6,054 nucleotides of DNA from an uncultured Clostridia bacterium (GCA_945622055.1 CALZBV010000147.1:1-6054), one strand, 5' to 3'; positions 1 to 5,911 are shown, numbered from the stretch's first letter. Numbers and translations: made by a program. Notes: generated by a model not told the origin, from the letters alone.

Positions 1-137
1 AAGACGGAGTTCTTGTGCGTGTTGTGGTACATGCGGAGAGTTCCTACCGGGCGCAGTTGGTTTATAACGGAAAATGTAAGATGCTCCGTCTGGAAAAAGG
101 AGCATCTGCGGAGATACTTTCGGAGGAGTTTAGGTAA
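1..137 (+). CDS. C-terminal end of an unidentified protein (5' truncated by window)
   Basis: An open frame enters from the left edge (first full codon at position 3) and ends at TAA 135-137, giving 44 residues. They include VRVVVHAESSYRAQLVYNGK and finish with EEFR. The alternation of hydrophobic and polar residues suggests beta strands, as in the C-terminal beta domains of carbohydrate-active enzymes, but I cannot assign a family from so little sequence. Of the other two forward frames, one stops early (TAA about 65-67) and the other is Arg/Trp/Cys-rich and does not look protein-like, so this frame is the credible one. The next gene starts 26 nt downstream with no terminator between them, so the two may share a transcript. 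Confidence 0.6.
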   Translation, partial: DGVLVRVVVHAESSYRAQLVYNGKCKMLRLEKGASAEILSEEFR

Positions 138-163
138 ACGGTAATACCATGCATGGAGGCAGA

Positions 164-694
164 ATGGACAAAACAAAGAAGGCAGACAACAAAACAAAAT
201 ACAGGATTCGCCAGATCAGCATTATTATCCTTGCTGTCTGCGCAATTGGCTTTGCTTTTTTGGCTTGGACAGGAGCAAGAATTCAGAATGCGGTGGACGC
301 AGCGGTACAGAGCCGGACAAAAGCAAAGGCACTGGAATTCAGGGATGAGCTTCGGAAGGACCTGGCTGTTCTTGATACGGCGAACGAGCTTTGGGGCGCA
401 GCCCTGAATGAAGGCAGGGACATGAGATATTTCCTGGACACTGTTTTGGAAAAATACCAGATTTCCGGTATTGGTTATGTAACAGAAGAGCTTACCTTTT
501 TCGACTACAGAGGTGATGAATATCCGTATGATGCTTCCAAAGAGGAAACCTTATGGGGAATCACAAAGGAGCATTTTGATACGGTAATGGAAAGGGGACC
601 GATGGTCTTTAGACCAAAGACCGGGTTCTCCGGTGATGGACTTGTGTTTGCAATGCCGTTTCACCAGTATACCAAACAAAAAGAGATATTATGA
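164..694 (+). CDS. N-terminal piece of a membrane-bound GGDEF/EAL protein: TM helix plus first part of Cache-like sensor, ended by an in-frame TGA
   Basis: This is 176 codons from ATG 164 to TGA 692-694. I prefer ATG 164 to the upstream in-frame ATG at 149 because GGAGG lies at 155-159, 4 nt before 164, whereas 149 has no suitably spaced ribosome binding site. Residues 1-16 are basic and cytoplasmic, and residues about 17-36 (ISIIILAVCAIGFAFLAW) form a transmembrane helix. The rest looks like the extracellular double-Cache/PDC sensor that many clostridial diguanylate cyclases and phosphodiesterases carry; no ligand can be named. The piece ends inside this domain, just after VFAMPFHQ, where a beta strand should continue. 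The same frame stays open after the stop and encodes the rest of the sensor, TM2, GGDEF and EAL, so this is best read as the 5' part of one interrupted gene of about 759 codons (164-2443). Alone it would be a membrane-tethered half sensor with no output domain. Confidence 0.75.
   Translation: MDKTKKADNKTKYRIRQISIIILAVCAIGFAFLAWTGARIQNAVDAAVQSRTKAKALEFRDELRKDLAVLDTANELWGAALNEGRDMRYFLDTVLEKYQISGIGYVTEELTFFDYRGDEYPYDASKEETLWGITKEHFDTVMERGPMVFRPKTGFSGDGLVFAMPFHQYTKQKEIL
692..694 (+). other. In-frame TGA interrupting the GGDEF/EAL gene
   Basis: Frame 164-2443 is continuous except for this one TGA (codon 177). The flanking residues read QKEIL-stop-YNIPVNVLQ. The spacing through this segment fits the usual Cache pattern (about 17 residues between the MP and VLQ motifs), so a single substitution, for example from TGG or GGA, explains it better than an indel. 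Neither of the other frames bridges the gap. TGA is used as a normal terminator elsewhere in the window (end of the MreB-like gene at 3679-3681), so a genome-wide reassignment of TGA is unlikely. I see no convincing SECIS hairpin directly after it. Confidence 0.8.
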
Positions 695-700
695 TATAAT
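692..700 (+). promoter_or_regulatory. Possible extended -10 promoter element at the break (TGATATAAT)
   Basis: The stop codon's TG together with the following TATAAT (695-700) makes a perfect extended -10 (TGnTATAAT). There is no recognisable TTGACA-like box 16-18 nt upstream, only an A/C-rich stretch. If active, it would start a short transcript near position 707, upstream of the 3' piece. The local AT richness makes chance occurrence quite possible. Confidence 0.25.
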
Positions 701-727
701 ATTCCGGTTAATGTTCTGCAGACACGG

Positions 728-2443
728 TTGCTGAGTGACAGCGACGGCGTGTACTGGTTTTTAACGGATGAAAAGGAAAATGTTCTTCTGACTGACGGAA
801 ACAGTACAAAGCTTCTGGGAGACGGCGGCTGGGACTCTTTCGTGGAGAATGGCCGGTTATGGAAGAACAAGTCTGATTTTGAGCACCAGATGGAAGAGGA
901 GCAGTGCGGCGTATGGGAAATAAAGAGAAAAAACGGCGCAGAATTTTATCTTTCTGCAACTTCAATTTATGGTTTTGAAAATCTGTTTCTGGTGCGGATT
1001 TCGGATATTTCCGTTGCAAAAAAAGAAATAGCTTCCTCAATGCTTCTGACTACCGCGGTGCTGATGCTGATTGTCATTTTCCTCTTTATTGTTGCCGTTT
1101 ACTCGGCTGTGACCAGTATCAGAAACCGGCGCGAGCTTTACAAGGCGGCGTTTGTGGACCAGCTGACCGGACTTCCGTCAAAGACGAAGCATAAGCTGGA
1201 TGCGCAGGAGCTGATTAACAGACAGGACAAAAAATATGCGTATATTGCATTTGATGTGGAGAACTTCAAATATATCAATGAGCTTTTCGGTTATGAAATA
1301 GGCAACCGGCTGCTGATTCACCTTTCGGAGATACTTCAGAGGTTTACGCAGAAGGGGGAATTATGCTCCCGTGTATCAGGAGACAACTTTGCGATGCTTG
1401 TGGAGTTTATTGACCGTGACACGATAAAGGAACGGATGAAGAAAATTTTTCATGCCATGTCAGAGTACACCGAGGATGAAACGGATCTGATGCTTTGTGC
1501 CGTACGGTTTGCCTGTGGTGTGTACGTGATTGAAGGTGCGGAAAACATCAACAAGATTCGTGCAAATGCCAACCTTGCCAGAATTGAAAGTAAAAAGCAG
1601 ATTTTTGACAAGATTATTTTTTACGATGAAGTGCTGAAAACACGTCATGTGGAAGAGCATGAACTGGAGTACGATTCCAGGGAGGCTTTGGAGAAGGGTG
1701 ATTTTGTTGTATTCTACCAGCCAAAATATAATTCCGTGAGTGAAAAGATCATCGGTGCGGAGGCACTGATTCGATGGAATCATCCGAGAAAGGGGATGAT
1801 TTCCCCGGCACAGTTTATTCCGGTTTTTGAAGCCAACGGATTTATTATTGAGATTGATCTGTTTGTGCTCCGGAAGACCTGTGAGATGATTGCGGACTGG
1901 CTCAAACGTGGAATACAGCCAATCTGCATTTCGGTAAACCTGTCAAGAACTCATTTGTATGAGCAGAATCTGGCGGACCAGCTCGAAAAGGTAGTACAGA
2001 GCTATCATATTCCACCGGAGTACATTGAATTTGAGCTTACGGAATCGGCGATGTATGAGGATATGGAGATTCTGATGGGAGTGATGGAAGAACTGAGAAA
2101 GAAGGGCTTCCGGCTTTCCATGGATGACTTTGGTTCGGGCTATTCTTCCCTGAATCTTTTGAAACGTATGCCGGTGGATGTACTGAAGCTGGACAAGGAG
2201 TTTCTGGATGAGGGCGATGAAAATCCAAAATCCCGTGACAAGCGTATTATATGGCATGTCATCGCCATGGCTAAGGACTTGGAAATGGCAGTTCTGGCGG
2301 AGGGCGTGGAAACAAAGGAGCAGAAAATGTTTCTTCAGGCGGCGCACTGTGATATCATACAGGGGTATTATTTTGCAAAACCGATGCCAAAGGAGAATTT
2401 TGAAGCTGAGTACATAAAGCAGCTTTCTGCGGAAGGCGAATAA
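728..2443 (+). CDS. Cyclic-di-GMP phosphodiesterase part: rest of sensor, TM, degenerate GGDEF, intact EAL (3' piece of interrupted gene)
   Basis: The frame is open from 695 to TAA 2441-2443. The first usable start is TTG 728 (571 aa), but nothing like a ribosome binding site precedes it, so independent translation is doubtful. Numbered from 728: residues 1-100 finish the extracellular Cache lobe (GVYWFLTDEKENVLLTD), and about 105-128 form TM2. GGDEF domain at about 140-295: the signature is SGDNF (217-221) instead of GGDEF, and there is no RxxD inhibitory site before it, so cyclase activity is unlikely and the domain may only bind nucleotide or dimerise. EAL domain at about 310-560: it keeps EAL (345-347), the Asn of SVNLS (404), ELTES (436-440), DDFGSGYSS (DD 466-467), the Lys of LKLDK (487), the Glu of AEGVE (525) and the Gln of QGYY (545), the set expected for metal-dependent hydrolysis of c-di-GMP to pGpG. 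Together with 164-694 it forms a standard Cache-TM-GGDEF-EAL receptor, broken by TGA 692. A terminator follows immediately. Confidence 0.82.
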   Translation: MLSDSDGVYWFLTDEKENVLLTDGNSTKLLGDGGWDSFVENGRLWKNKSDFEHQMEEEQCGVWEIKRKNGAEFYLSATSIYGFENLFLVRISDISVAKKEIASSMLLTTAVLMLIVIFLFIVAVYSAVTSIRNRRELYKAAFVDQLTGLPSKTKHKLDAQELINRQDKKYAYIAFDVENFKYINELFGYEIGNRLLIHLSEILQRFTQKGELCSRVSGDNFAMLVEFIDRDTIKERMKKIFHAMSEYTEDETDLMLCAVRFACGVYVIEGAENINKIRANANLARIESKKQIFDKIIFYDEVLKTRHVEEHELEYDSREALEKGDFVVFYQPKYNSVSEKIIGAEALIRWNHPRKGMISPAQFIPVFEANGFIIEIDLFVLRKTCEMIADWLKRGIQPICISVNLSRTHLYEQNLADQLEKVVQSYHIPPEYIEFELTESAMYEDMEILMGVMEELRKKGFRLSMDDFGSGYSSLNLLKRMPVDVLKLDKEFLDEGDENPKSRDKRIIWHVIAMAKDLEMAVLAEGVETKEQKMFLQAAHCDIIQGYYFAKPMPKENFEAEYIKQLSAEGE

Positions 2444-2450
2444 ACAAAAG

Positions 2451-2482
2451 GGAAGTGCGGGACGTTCGTGCTTCCTTTTTTT
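2451..2482 (+). terminator. Intrinsic terminator after the GGDEF/EAL gene
   Basis: GGAAG (2451-2455) pairs with CTTCC (2471-2475), extended inward by G-U and C-G pairs, and is followed by seven T (2476-2482). It starts 7 nt after the stop codon at 2443, the expected place for the end of the upstream transcript. The T-run also forms the outer left arm of the palindrome that follows. Confidence 0.75.
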
Positions 2483-2524
2483 GTGTAATAGGAAATTCCT
2501 CGAATTTCCTATTACACAAAAAAA
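2476..2524. repeat. Perfect 49-nt palindrome (23-bp arms, 3-nt loop)
   Basis: The left arm 2476-2498 (T7, then GTGTAATAGGAAATTC) is the exact reverse complement of the right arm 2502-2524 (GAATTTCCTATTACAC, then A7). The loop is CTC (2499-2501). No base of the 23 pairs is mismatched. Because the T-run lies 5' and the A-run 3' of the core on either strand, it is not a standard terminator by itself. It may be a dispersed palindromic (REP/MITE-like) element inserted beside the terminator, or an mRNA-stabilising or cruciform-forming site. No second copy occurs in this window. Confidence 0.85.
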
Positions 2525-2548
2525 CGCTCCGCAAAAAATAAAAAACAC

Positions 2549-2576
2549 TCAGAAAAAGTCAAAATAGAGCCGATAC
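2549..2576 (+). promoter_or_regulatory. Possible motility-sigma (SigD/sigma-28) promoter upstream of the MreB-flagellar operon
   Basis: GCCGATAC at 2569-2576 matches 7 of 8 bases of the known SigD/FliA -10 consensus (GCCGATAA or GCCGATAT). The TAAA-like -35 expected 14-16 nt upstream is poor here (TCAGAA region, 2549-2554). It lies about 110 nt before the first gene of an operon that includes flagellar rod genes, where a motility promoter would make sense. The weak -35 keeps this tentative. Confidence 0.35.
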
Positions 2577-2617
2577 TTAAGAAAGATGAAAAAAACGATT
2601 AAAAATAAAAAAATGCT

Positions 2618-2646
2618 TTGAAAATTCTCCCAAATATGTATATAAT
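2618..2646 (+). promoter_or_regulatory. Sigma-A promoter of the mreB/mbl-flgF-flgG-flgJ operon
   Basis: TTGAAA (2618-2623) and TATAAT (2641-2646) are separated by exactly 17 nt, five of six and six of six matches to the housekeeping consensus. Three A-tracts just upstream (2589-2595, 2601-2605, 2607-2613) resemble an UP element. The predicted transcription start is about 2652-2654, giving a leader of about 40 nt before ATG 2692. This also rules out the in-frame ATG at 2653 as the translation start. Confidence 0.85.
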
Positions 2647-2691
2647 AGATATGTGGGATTGTGCGTTCGATCCGGAAAGGAGAATTTTGGA

Positions 2692-3681
2692 ATGGTAAGC
2701 AGTGATATCGGTATCGATCTTGGAACCGCAAGTGTTCTTGTATATATAAAGGGAAAAGGTGTTGTATTAAAGGAGCCGTCTGTAGTAGCGTTTGACCGTG
2801 ACCTGAATAAGATTAAGGCTATCGGAGAGGAGGCTCGTCTGATGCTCGGACGTACGCCGGGAAACATCGTTGCTATCCGGCCTCTTCGTGCAGGTGTTAT
2901 TTCTGATTACACTGTGACGGAGCAGATGCTTAAGTATTTCCTTCAGAAAGCAGTCGGTAAGCGTCGTTTTCGCGGCAGACGTGTCAGTGTTTGTGTGCCG
3001 AGCGGTGTAACCGAGGTTGAGAAGAAGGCAGTTGAGGATGCAACGCTTCAGGCCGGTGCAAGAGAGGTTGCAATTATTGAAGAGCCGATTGCAGCTGCAA
3101 TCGGTGCCGGAATCGATATTTCCAGACCATGCGGAAATATGGTAGTGGATATCGGTGGCGGAACAACGGATATTGCGGTTATTTCTCTTGGAGGAACCGT
3201 AGTAAGTACTTCAATCAAGATTGCAGGAGACGATTTTGATGAGGCCATTGTTCGATACATGAAAAAGAAAAACAGTCTTCTGATTGGTGAAAGAACCGCA
3301 GAGGATATCAAAATCCGGATTGGCTCGGCATATCGTCGTCCGGAATCGATTTCGATTGATGTTAAGGGAAGAAATCTGGTATCAGGTCTTCCGAAGACGA
3401 TTTCCGTTACCTCTGAGGAAACGGAGGAAGCGCTTCGCGAGACTACGTCCCAGATTGTTGAGGCGGTACACTCTGTGCTGGAGAAGACTCCGCCGGAACT
3501 TGCAGCAGATATTGCAGAAAGAGGTATTGTACTGACCGGAGGAGGAAGTCTGTTATACGGTCTTGAAGAGCTGATTGAAGAAAAGACCGGCATTCCTACG
3601 ATGACGGCAGAGGATCCGATGACCGCAGTGGCAATCGGAACCGGCCGCTATGTTGAAATGTTAAGCGGAAGAAGAGACTGA
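2692..3681 (+). CDS. mreB: Rod shape-determining protein MreB/Mbl (bacterial actin homologue)
   Basis: This 329-residue protein has the usual MreB/Mbl length. It is an ATP-binding actin-fold protein that polymerises under the membrane and guides lateral peptidoglycan synthesis. Visible actin motifs: phosphate 1 DIGIDLGTASVLVY (about 5-18), EEARLMLGRTPGNIVAIRPL (about 47-66), phosphate 2 VVDIGGGTTDIAVIS (D153 onward), the conserved LLIGERTAEDIKI, and the adenosine motif GIVLTGGGSLLYGL (TGGG at 282-285). ATG 2692 is chosen over ATG 2653 because AGGAG at 2678-2682 sits 9 nt upstream, 2653 coincides with the predicted transcription start, and family members begin a few residues before DIGIDLGT. 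Being followed directly by FlgF and FlgG matches Bacillus mbl-flhO-flhP, so Mbl is the more likely orthologue, although sequence alone does not cleanly separate Mbl from MreB or MreBH. It ends in TGA, 25 nt before flgF. Confidence 0.95.
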   Translation: MVSSDIGIDLGTASVLVYIKGKGVVLKEPSVVAFDRDLNKIKAIGEEARLMLGRTPGNIVAIRPLRAGVISDYTVTEQMLKYFLQKAVGKRRFRGRRVSVCVPSGVTEVEKKAVEDATLQAGAREVAIIEEPIAAAIGAGIDISRPCGNMVVDIGGGTTDIAVISLGGTVVSTSIKIAGDDFDEAIVRYMKKKNSLLIGERTAEDIKIRIGSAYRRPESISIDVKGRNLVSGLPKTISVTSEETEEALRETTSQIVEAVHSVLEKTPPELAADIAERGIVLTGGGSLLYGLEELIEEKTGIPTMTAEDPMTAVAIGTGRYVEMLSGRRD

Positions 3682-3706
3682 TACCTGCCGGAAGAAAGGA
3701 GACAAA

Positions 3707-4480
3707 GTGGTTCGAGGGTTATACACGGCATGGACGGGAATGGCAAATGAACAGAAACGTCTGGATGTTATTGCAAACAACCTCGCAAACTCAGCAACCG
3801 TAGGGTATAAAAAGGAGGGAGTTACCTCCCAGTCCTTTGATCAGCATCTTGCGATTAAGATTAAGGACAAATCGGAGCCTTACGTGGAACGTCAGATTGG
3901 CAGAATGAGCCTTGGCGTGAAGGTGGGAGAGGTTTATACGGATTATAACGGAGGTTCTTTGAGAGAAACGGAGAACACGTTTGATCTTGCAATTGATGGA
4001 GAAGGCTTTTTCGAAGTTGCAGTCACGGATCGACTTGGCAATACCAGGCTCAGATATACGCGGGCCGGAGGCTTTCATATGACCAGGGATGGCTTTGTGG
4101 TTGATGCAGATGGAAATCATCTGCAGGGAGAATCAGGTGATCTTCAGGTTCCTGCGGATGCGGGCGAGATTGCCATTGATGCGGAAGGACATGTTTACGC
4201 GGACGGCGAATTGGTTGACCGGGTGCTTCTGCATGATTTTGAGGATTATAATTACTTAAAAAAGTTTGCGGATGTATATTATGAGCCGGTAGACGGTGCA
4301 AAGGAAAAGGATGCACTTGGTCTGATCCGTCAGGGCTATACGGAGCAGTCCAATGTGAATGTTGTCAGCGAGATGGTTCAGATGATTGCGATTACACGCG
4401 CGTATGAAGCAAATCAGAAGGTAATCCAGTCGGTTGACCAGACACTGGAGAATTCCGCAAATTCGATTGGACGTCTGTAA
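3707..4480 (+). CDS. flgF: Flagellar basal-body rod protein FlgF (FlhO type)
   Basis: This 257-aa protein is of the FlgF/FlgG/FlgE axial family, exported by the flagellar type III apparatus to form the proximal/distal rod. It starts at GTG 3707, with AAAGGAG (3695-3701) 5 nt upstream; a GTG start fits the family N-terminus MVRGLYTAWTGM. The N-terminal rod domain has LDVIANNLANSATVGYKKEG (about 22-41). The central domain begins near FDLAIDGEGFFEV (about 92-104). The C-terminal helix carries SNVNVVSEMVQMIAITRAYE, where ITRAYEANQKVI is typical of all rod/hook proteins. There is no signal peptide, as expected for type III export. It is the first of two paralogous rod genes, corresponding to Bacillus FlhO; assignment as FlgF rather than FlgG rests on its order and greater divergence. 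Confidence 0.92.
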   Translation: MVRGLYTAWTGMANEQKRLDVIANNLANSATVGYKKEGVTSQSFDQHLAIKIKDKSEPYVERQIGRMSLGVKVGEVYTDYNGGSLRETENTFDLAIDGEGFFEVAVTDRLGNTRLRYTRAGGFHMTRDGFVVDADGNHLQGESGDLQVPADAGEIAIDAEGHVYADGELVDRVLLHDFEDYNYLKKFADVYYEPVDGAKEKDALGLIRQGYTEQSNVNVVSEMVQMIAITRAYEANQKVIQSVDQTLENSANSIGRL

Positions 4481-4500
4481 GCTGAGAAAGAGGTGATGCT

Positions 4501-5349
4501 ATGCTGAGATCTTTGTGGACCGGCGCATCGGGAATGATTGCGCAGCAGACCAATGTGGACACGATTTCCAATAACCTGGCAAACGTGAATACCGTTGGAT
4601 ACAAGAAAGAAACCGTAGAGTTTAAGTCGCTTCTGTATCAGAAGCTTCAGACGAAGGTGACCGATAATAACGGAGATCCGAAGCCGGTAATCGGACAGGT
4701 CGGCTCCGGCGTCCGTACTTCGGCGATTACCTCCAGATTTAAGCAGGGTAACATGGTGTCTACGGAGAATGTCTTTGACCTTGCGATTGATGGAAACGGA
4801 TTTTTTGCCGTACAGGCACAAAACGGTGAAACCGCCTACACCAGAAGCGGTTCGCTTGTGTGGGCGATTGGTGCGGAGGGAATGTCACTTGCAAATTCAG
4901 AAGGATTTCCAGTCCTTGATGTGAATGGCGAGCAGATTTCGGTTCCGATGGGAACGGACATCGACCGCCTTGAGGTGGATGAGACAGGGAAAATATATGA
5001 GAAGGTTGATGTAAAATACACCAACGAAAACGGGGAAGAAAAGAGTAAGACGGAATATGAATTCCGTGCACAGATTGGAATTGTACAGTTTAACAATCCA
5101 TCCGGAATGACAAAGATTTCCGGAACCTTATTTCAGGAAAGTGCAGCGTCCGGAGAGCCGCGTATGGAAGTGGACGATCCGGCATTAAAGCGCAGTACGA
5201 TTCGTTCCGGATATCTGGAGGCTTCTAACGTGCAGACGGTTGATGAGATTGTGAACCTGATTGTTGCACAACGTGCATATGAAATGAATTCCAAGGTAAT
5301 TACGGCATCGGATCAGATGCTCCAGCAAGCAAATAACCTGCGCGGATAA
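4501..5349 (+). CDS. flgG: Flagellar basal-body distal rod protein FlgG (FlhP type)
   Basis: This 282-aa rod protein is a paralogue of the preceding gene, 20 nt downstream, with GAGGTG (4490-4495) 5 nt before ATG. The N-terminus MLRSLWTGASGMIAQQTNVD, followed by ISNNLANVNTVGYKKE, is the flagellar rod signature. The central part has FDLAIDGNGFFAVQAQNGET, and the C-terminus has SNVQTVDEIVNLIVAQRAYE and then NSKVITASDQMLQQANNL, closely matching FlgG. The length is a little over the roughly 260 residues of enterobacterial FlgG, with extra charged residues around KYTNENGEEKSKTEYE (about 172-187) in the middle domain. It would form the distal rod through the cell wall; Gram-positive bacteria lack the L and P rings. 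It corresponds to FlhP of Bacillus. Confidence 0.93.
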   Translation: MLRSLWTGASGMIAQQTNVDTISNNLANVNTVGYKKETVEFKSLLYQKLQTKVTDNNGDPKPVIGQVGSGVRTSAITSRFKQGNMVSTENVFDLAIDGNGFFAVQAQNGETAYTRSGSLVWAIGAEGMSLANSEGFPVLDVNGEQISVPMGTDIDRLEVDETGKIYEKVDVKYTNENGEEKSKTEYEFRAQIGIVQFNNPSGMTKISGTLFQESAASGEPRMEVDDPALKRSTIRSGYLEASNVQTVDEIVNLIVAQRAYEMNSKVITASDQMLQQANNLRG

Positions 5350-5389
5350 TATATAGAGCCAGGTTCCTTCGGAAAGGTGGGAAATCAGA

Positions 5390-5809
5390 ATGGGAATTGG
5401 AATTGGCAGTGATTTATTGCTGTCCCAATATCAGCAGACAGGAAAAACTTCAAAGTCGGACAAGCTTCAGAATAAGCTGAAGGGTGTTTCCACTGAGAAC
5501 TCTACCGACGAGGAAATGATGGAGGTATGTAAGGAGTTCGAGGCATATCTGGTAGAGCGTGTGTTGAAGCAGATGAAAGAGGCTATGACCGATAACGAAG
5601 AGGAGAAGGGCGAATACACCTCCTACTTTGGTGATATGATGTATCAGGAGTATGCTTCACAAATCGCAGAAAACGGTGAGCTTGGGCTTGCAAAGCAGCT
5701 GTATGAATCCATGAAACAGAACACAATCTCACCGGTTCGGGATAAGGTCATGGATGTGTCGGAAAAAGCCGGTACATATCAAAACAAACAGGTTTCTGAA
5801 AAAGAATAA
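5390..5809 (+). CDS. flgJ: FlgJ-type rod-binding protein, short form without a muramidase domain
   Basis: This is 139 residues from ATG 5390, with AAAGGTGG (5373-5380) 9 nt upstream, and 40 nt after flgG. Residues about 40-110 match the rod-binding domain of FlgJ: MMEVCKEFEAYLVERVLKQM, then an acidic stretch, then YTSYFGDMMYQEYASQIAEN and GELGLAKQLYESM. FlgJ caps or scaffolds the growing rod. Proteobacterial FlgJ adds a C-terminal peptidoglycan hydrolase that opens the wall; here that domain is absent and the protein ends in a short polar tail (after about 113). Wall opening for the rod must then come from another enzyme, as in other Gram-positive and many alphaproteobacterial systems. It is the last gene of the operon, followed by a strong terminator. 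Confidence 0.88.
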   Translation: MGIGIGSDLLLSQYQQTGKTSKSDKLQNKLKGVSTENSTDEEMMEVCKEFEAYLVERVLKQMKEAMTDNEEEKGEYTSYFGDMMYQEYASQIAENGELGLAKQLYESMKQNTISPVRDKVMDVSEKAGTYQNKQVSEKE

Positions 5810-5823
5810 GCGTGAAAACGGTG

Positions 5824-5849
5824 AAGGAGTCCGCTCTGGACTCCTTTTT
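5824..5849 (+). terminator. Strong intrinsic terminator ending the flagellar operon
   Basis: AAGGAGTCC (5824-5832), loop GCTCT, and GGACTCCTT (5838-5846) form a perfect 9-bp stem, continuing into a T-run (5845-5849). It lies 14 nt after the flgJ stop codon. It separates the operon from the following gene, which therefore needs its own promoter. Confidence 0.9.
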
Positions 5850-5865
5850 GGTATATAGGACTGCA

Positions 5866-5890
5866 TTCGCGCGAAGGTTTCGCACGCGAA
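5866..5890. repeat. GC-rich double palindrome in the leader of the RecD2-like gene
   Basis: TTCGC and GCGAA alternate four times: TTCGC (5866-5870), GCGAA (5871-5875), GGT, TTCGC (5879-5883), AC, GCGAA (5886-5890). The first ten bases are a perfect palindrome on their own. The whole can also fold as one hairpin, TTCGCG with CGCGAA enclosing CGAA with TTCG. It sits 21 nt before the start codon of the next gene, so it could be an operator for a dimeric regulator or an RNA structure affecting translation. It lacks a following T-run, so it is not a terminator. Confidence 0.5.
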
Positions 5891-5911
5891 ACGGTATTGT
5901 AGGAGAAGAGG

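Noticed and set aside
149..163. Upstream ATG 149 as start of the GGDEF/EAL gene
   Set aside because: No spaced ribosome binding site precedes it, while GGAGG at 155-159 points to ATG 164.
692..730. Selenocysteine or reassigned TGA at 692
   Set aside because: No stable hairpin follows within the usual distance, the position is not a known redox site, and TGA ends the mreB gene normally.
1943..2548. Minus-strand open frame of 201 codons opposite the EAL domain
   Set aside because: It overlaps a clearly conserved coding region, its N-terminus runs through the palindrome and terminator, and its composition (His/Phe/Arg-rich) looks like antisense of a coding frame.
2653..2691. Longer N-terminus for MreB/Mbl from ATG 2653
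   Set aside because: It coincides with the predicted transcription start of the TTGAAA-N17-TATAAT promoter and would translate through the real ribosome binding site; the family begins near DIGIDLGT.
3048..3593. Minus-strand open frame of 181 codons opposite mreB
   Set aside because: It is Ser/Ile/Pro-rich antisense shadow of a strongly conserved actin-family gene, with no family motif.
5366..5377. CCTT/AAGG hairpin covering the flgJ ribosome binding site
   Set aside because: Only four base pairs with two A-U pairs; too weak to claim regulation.
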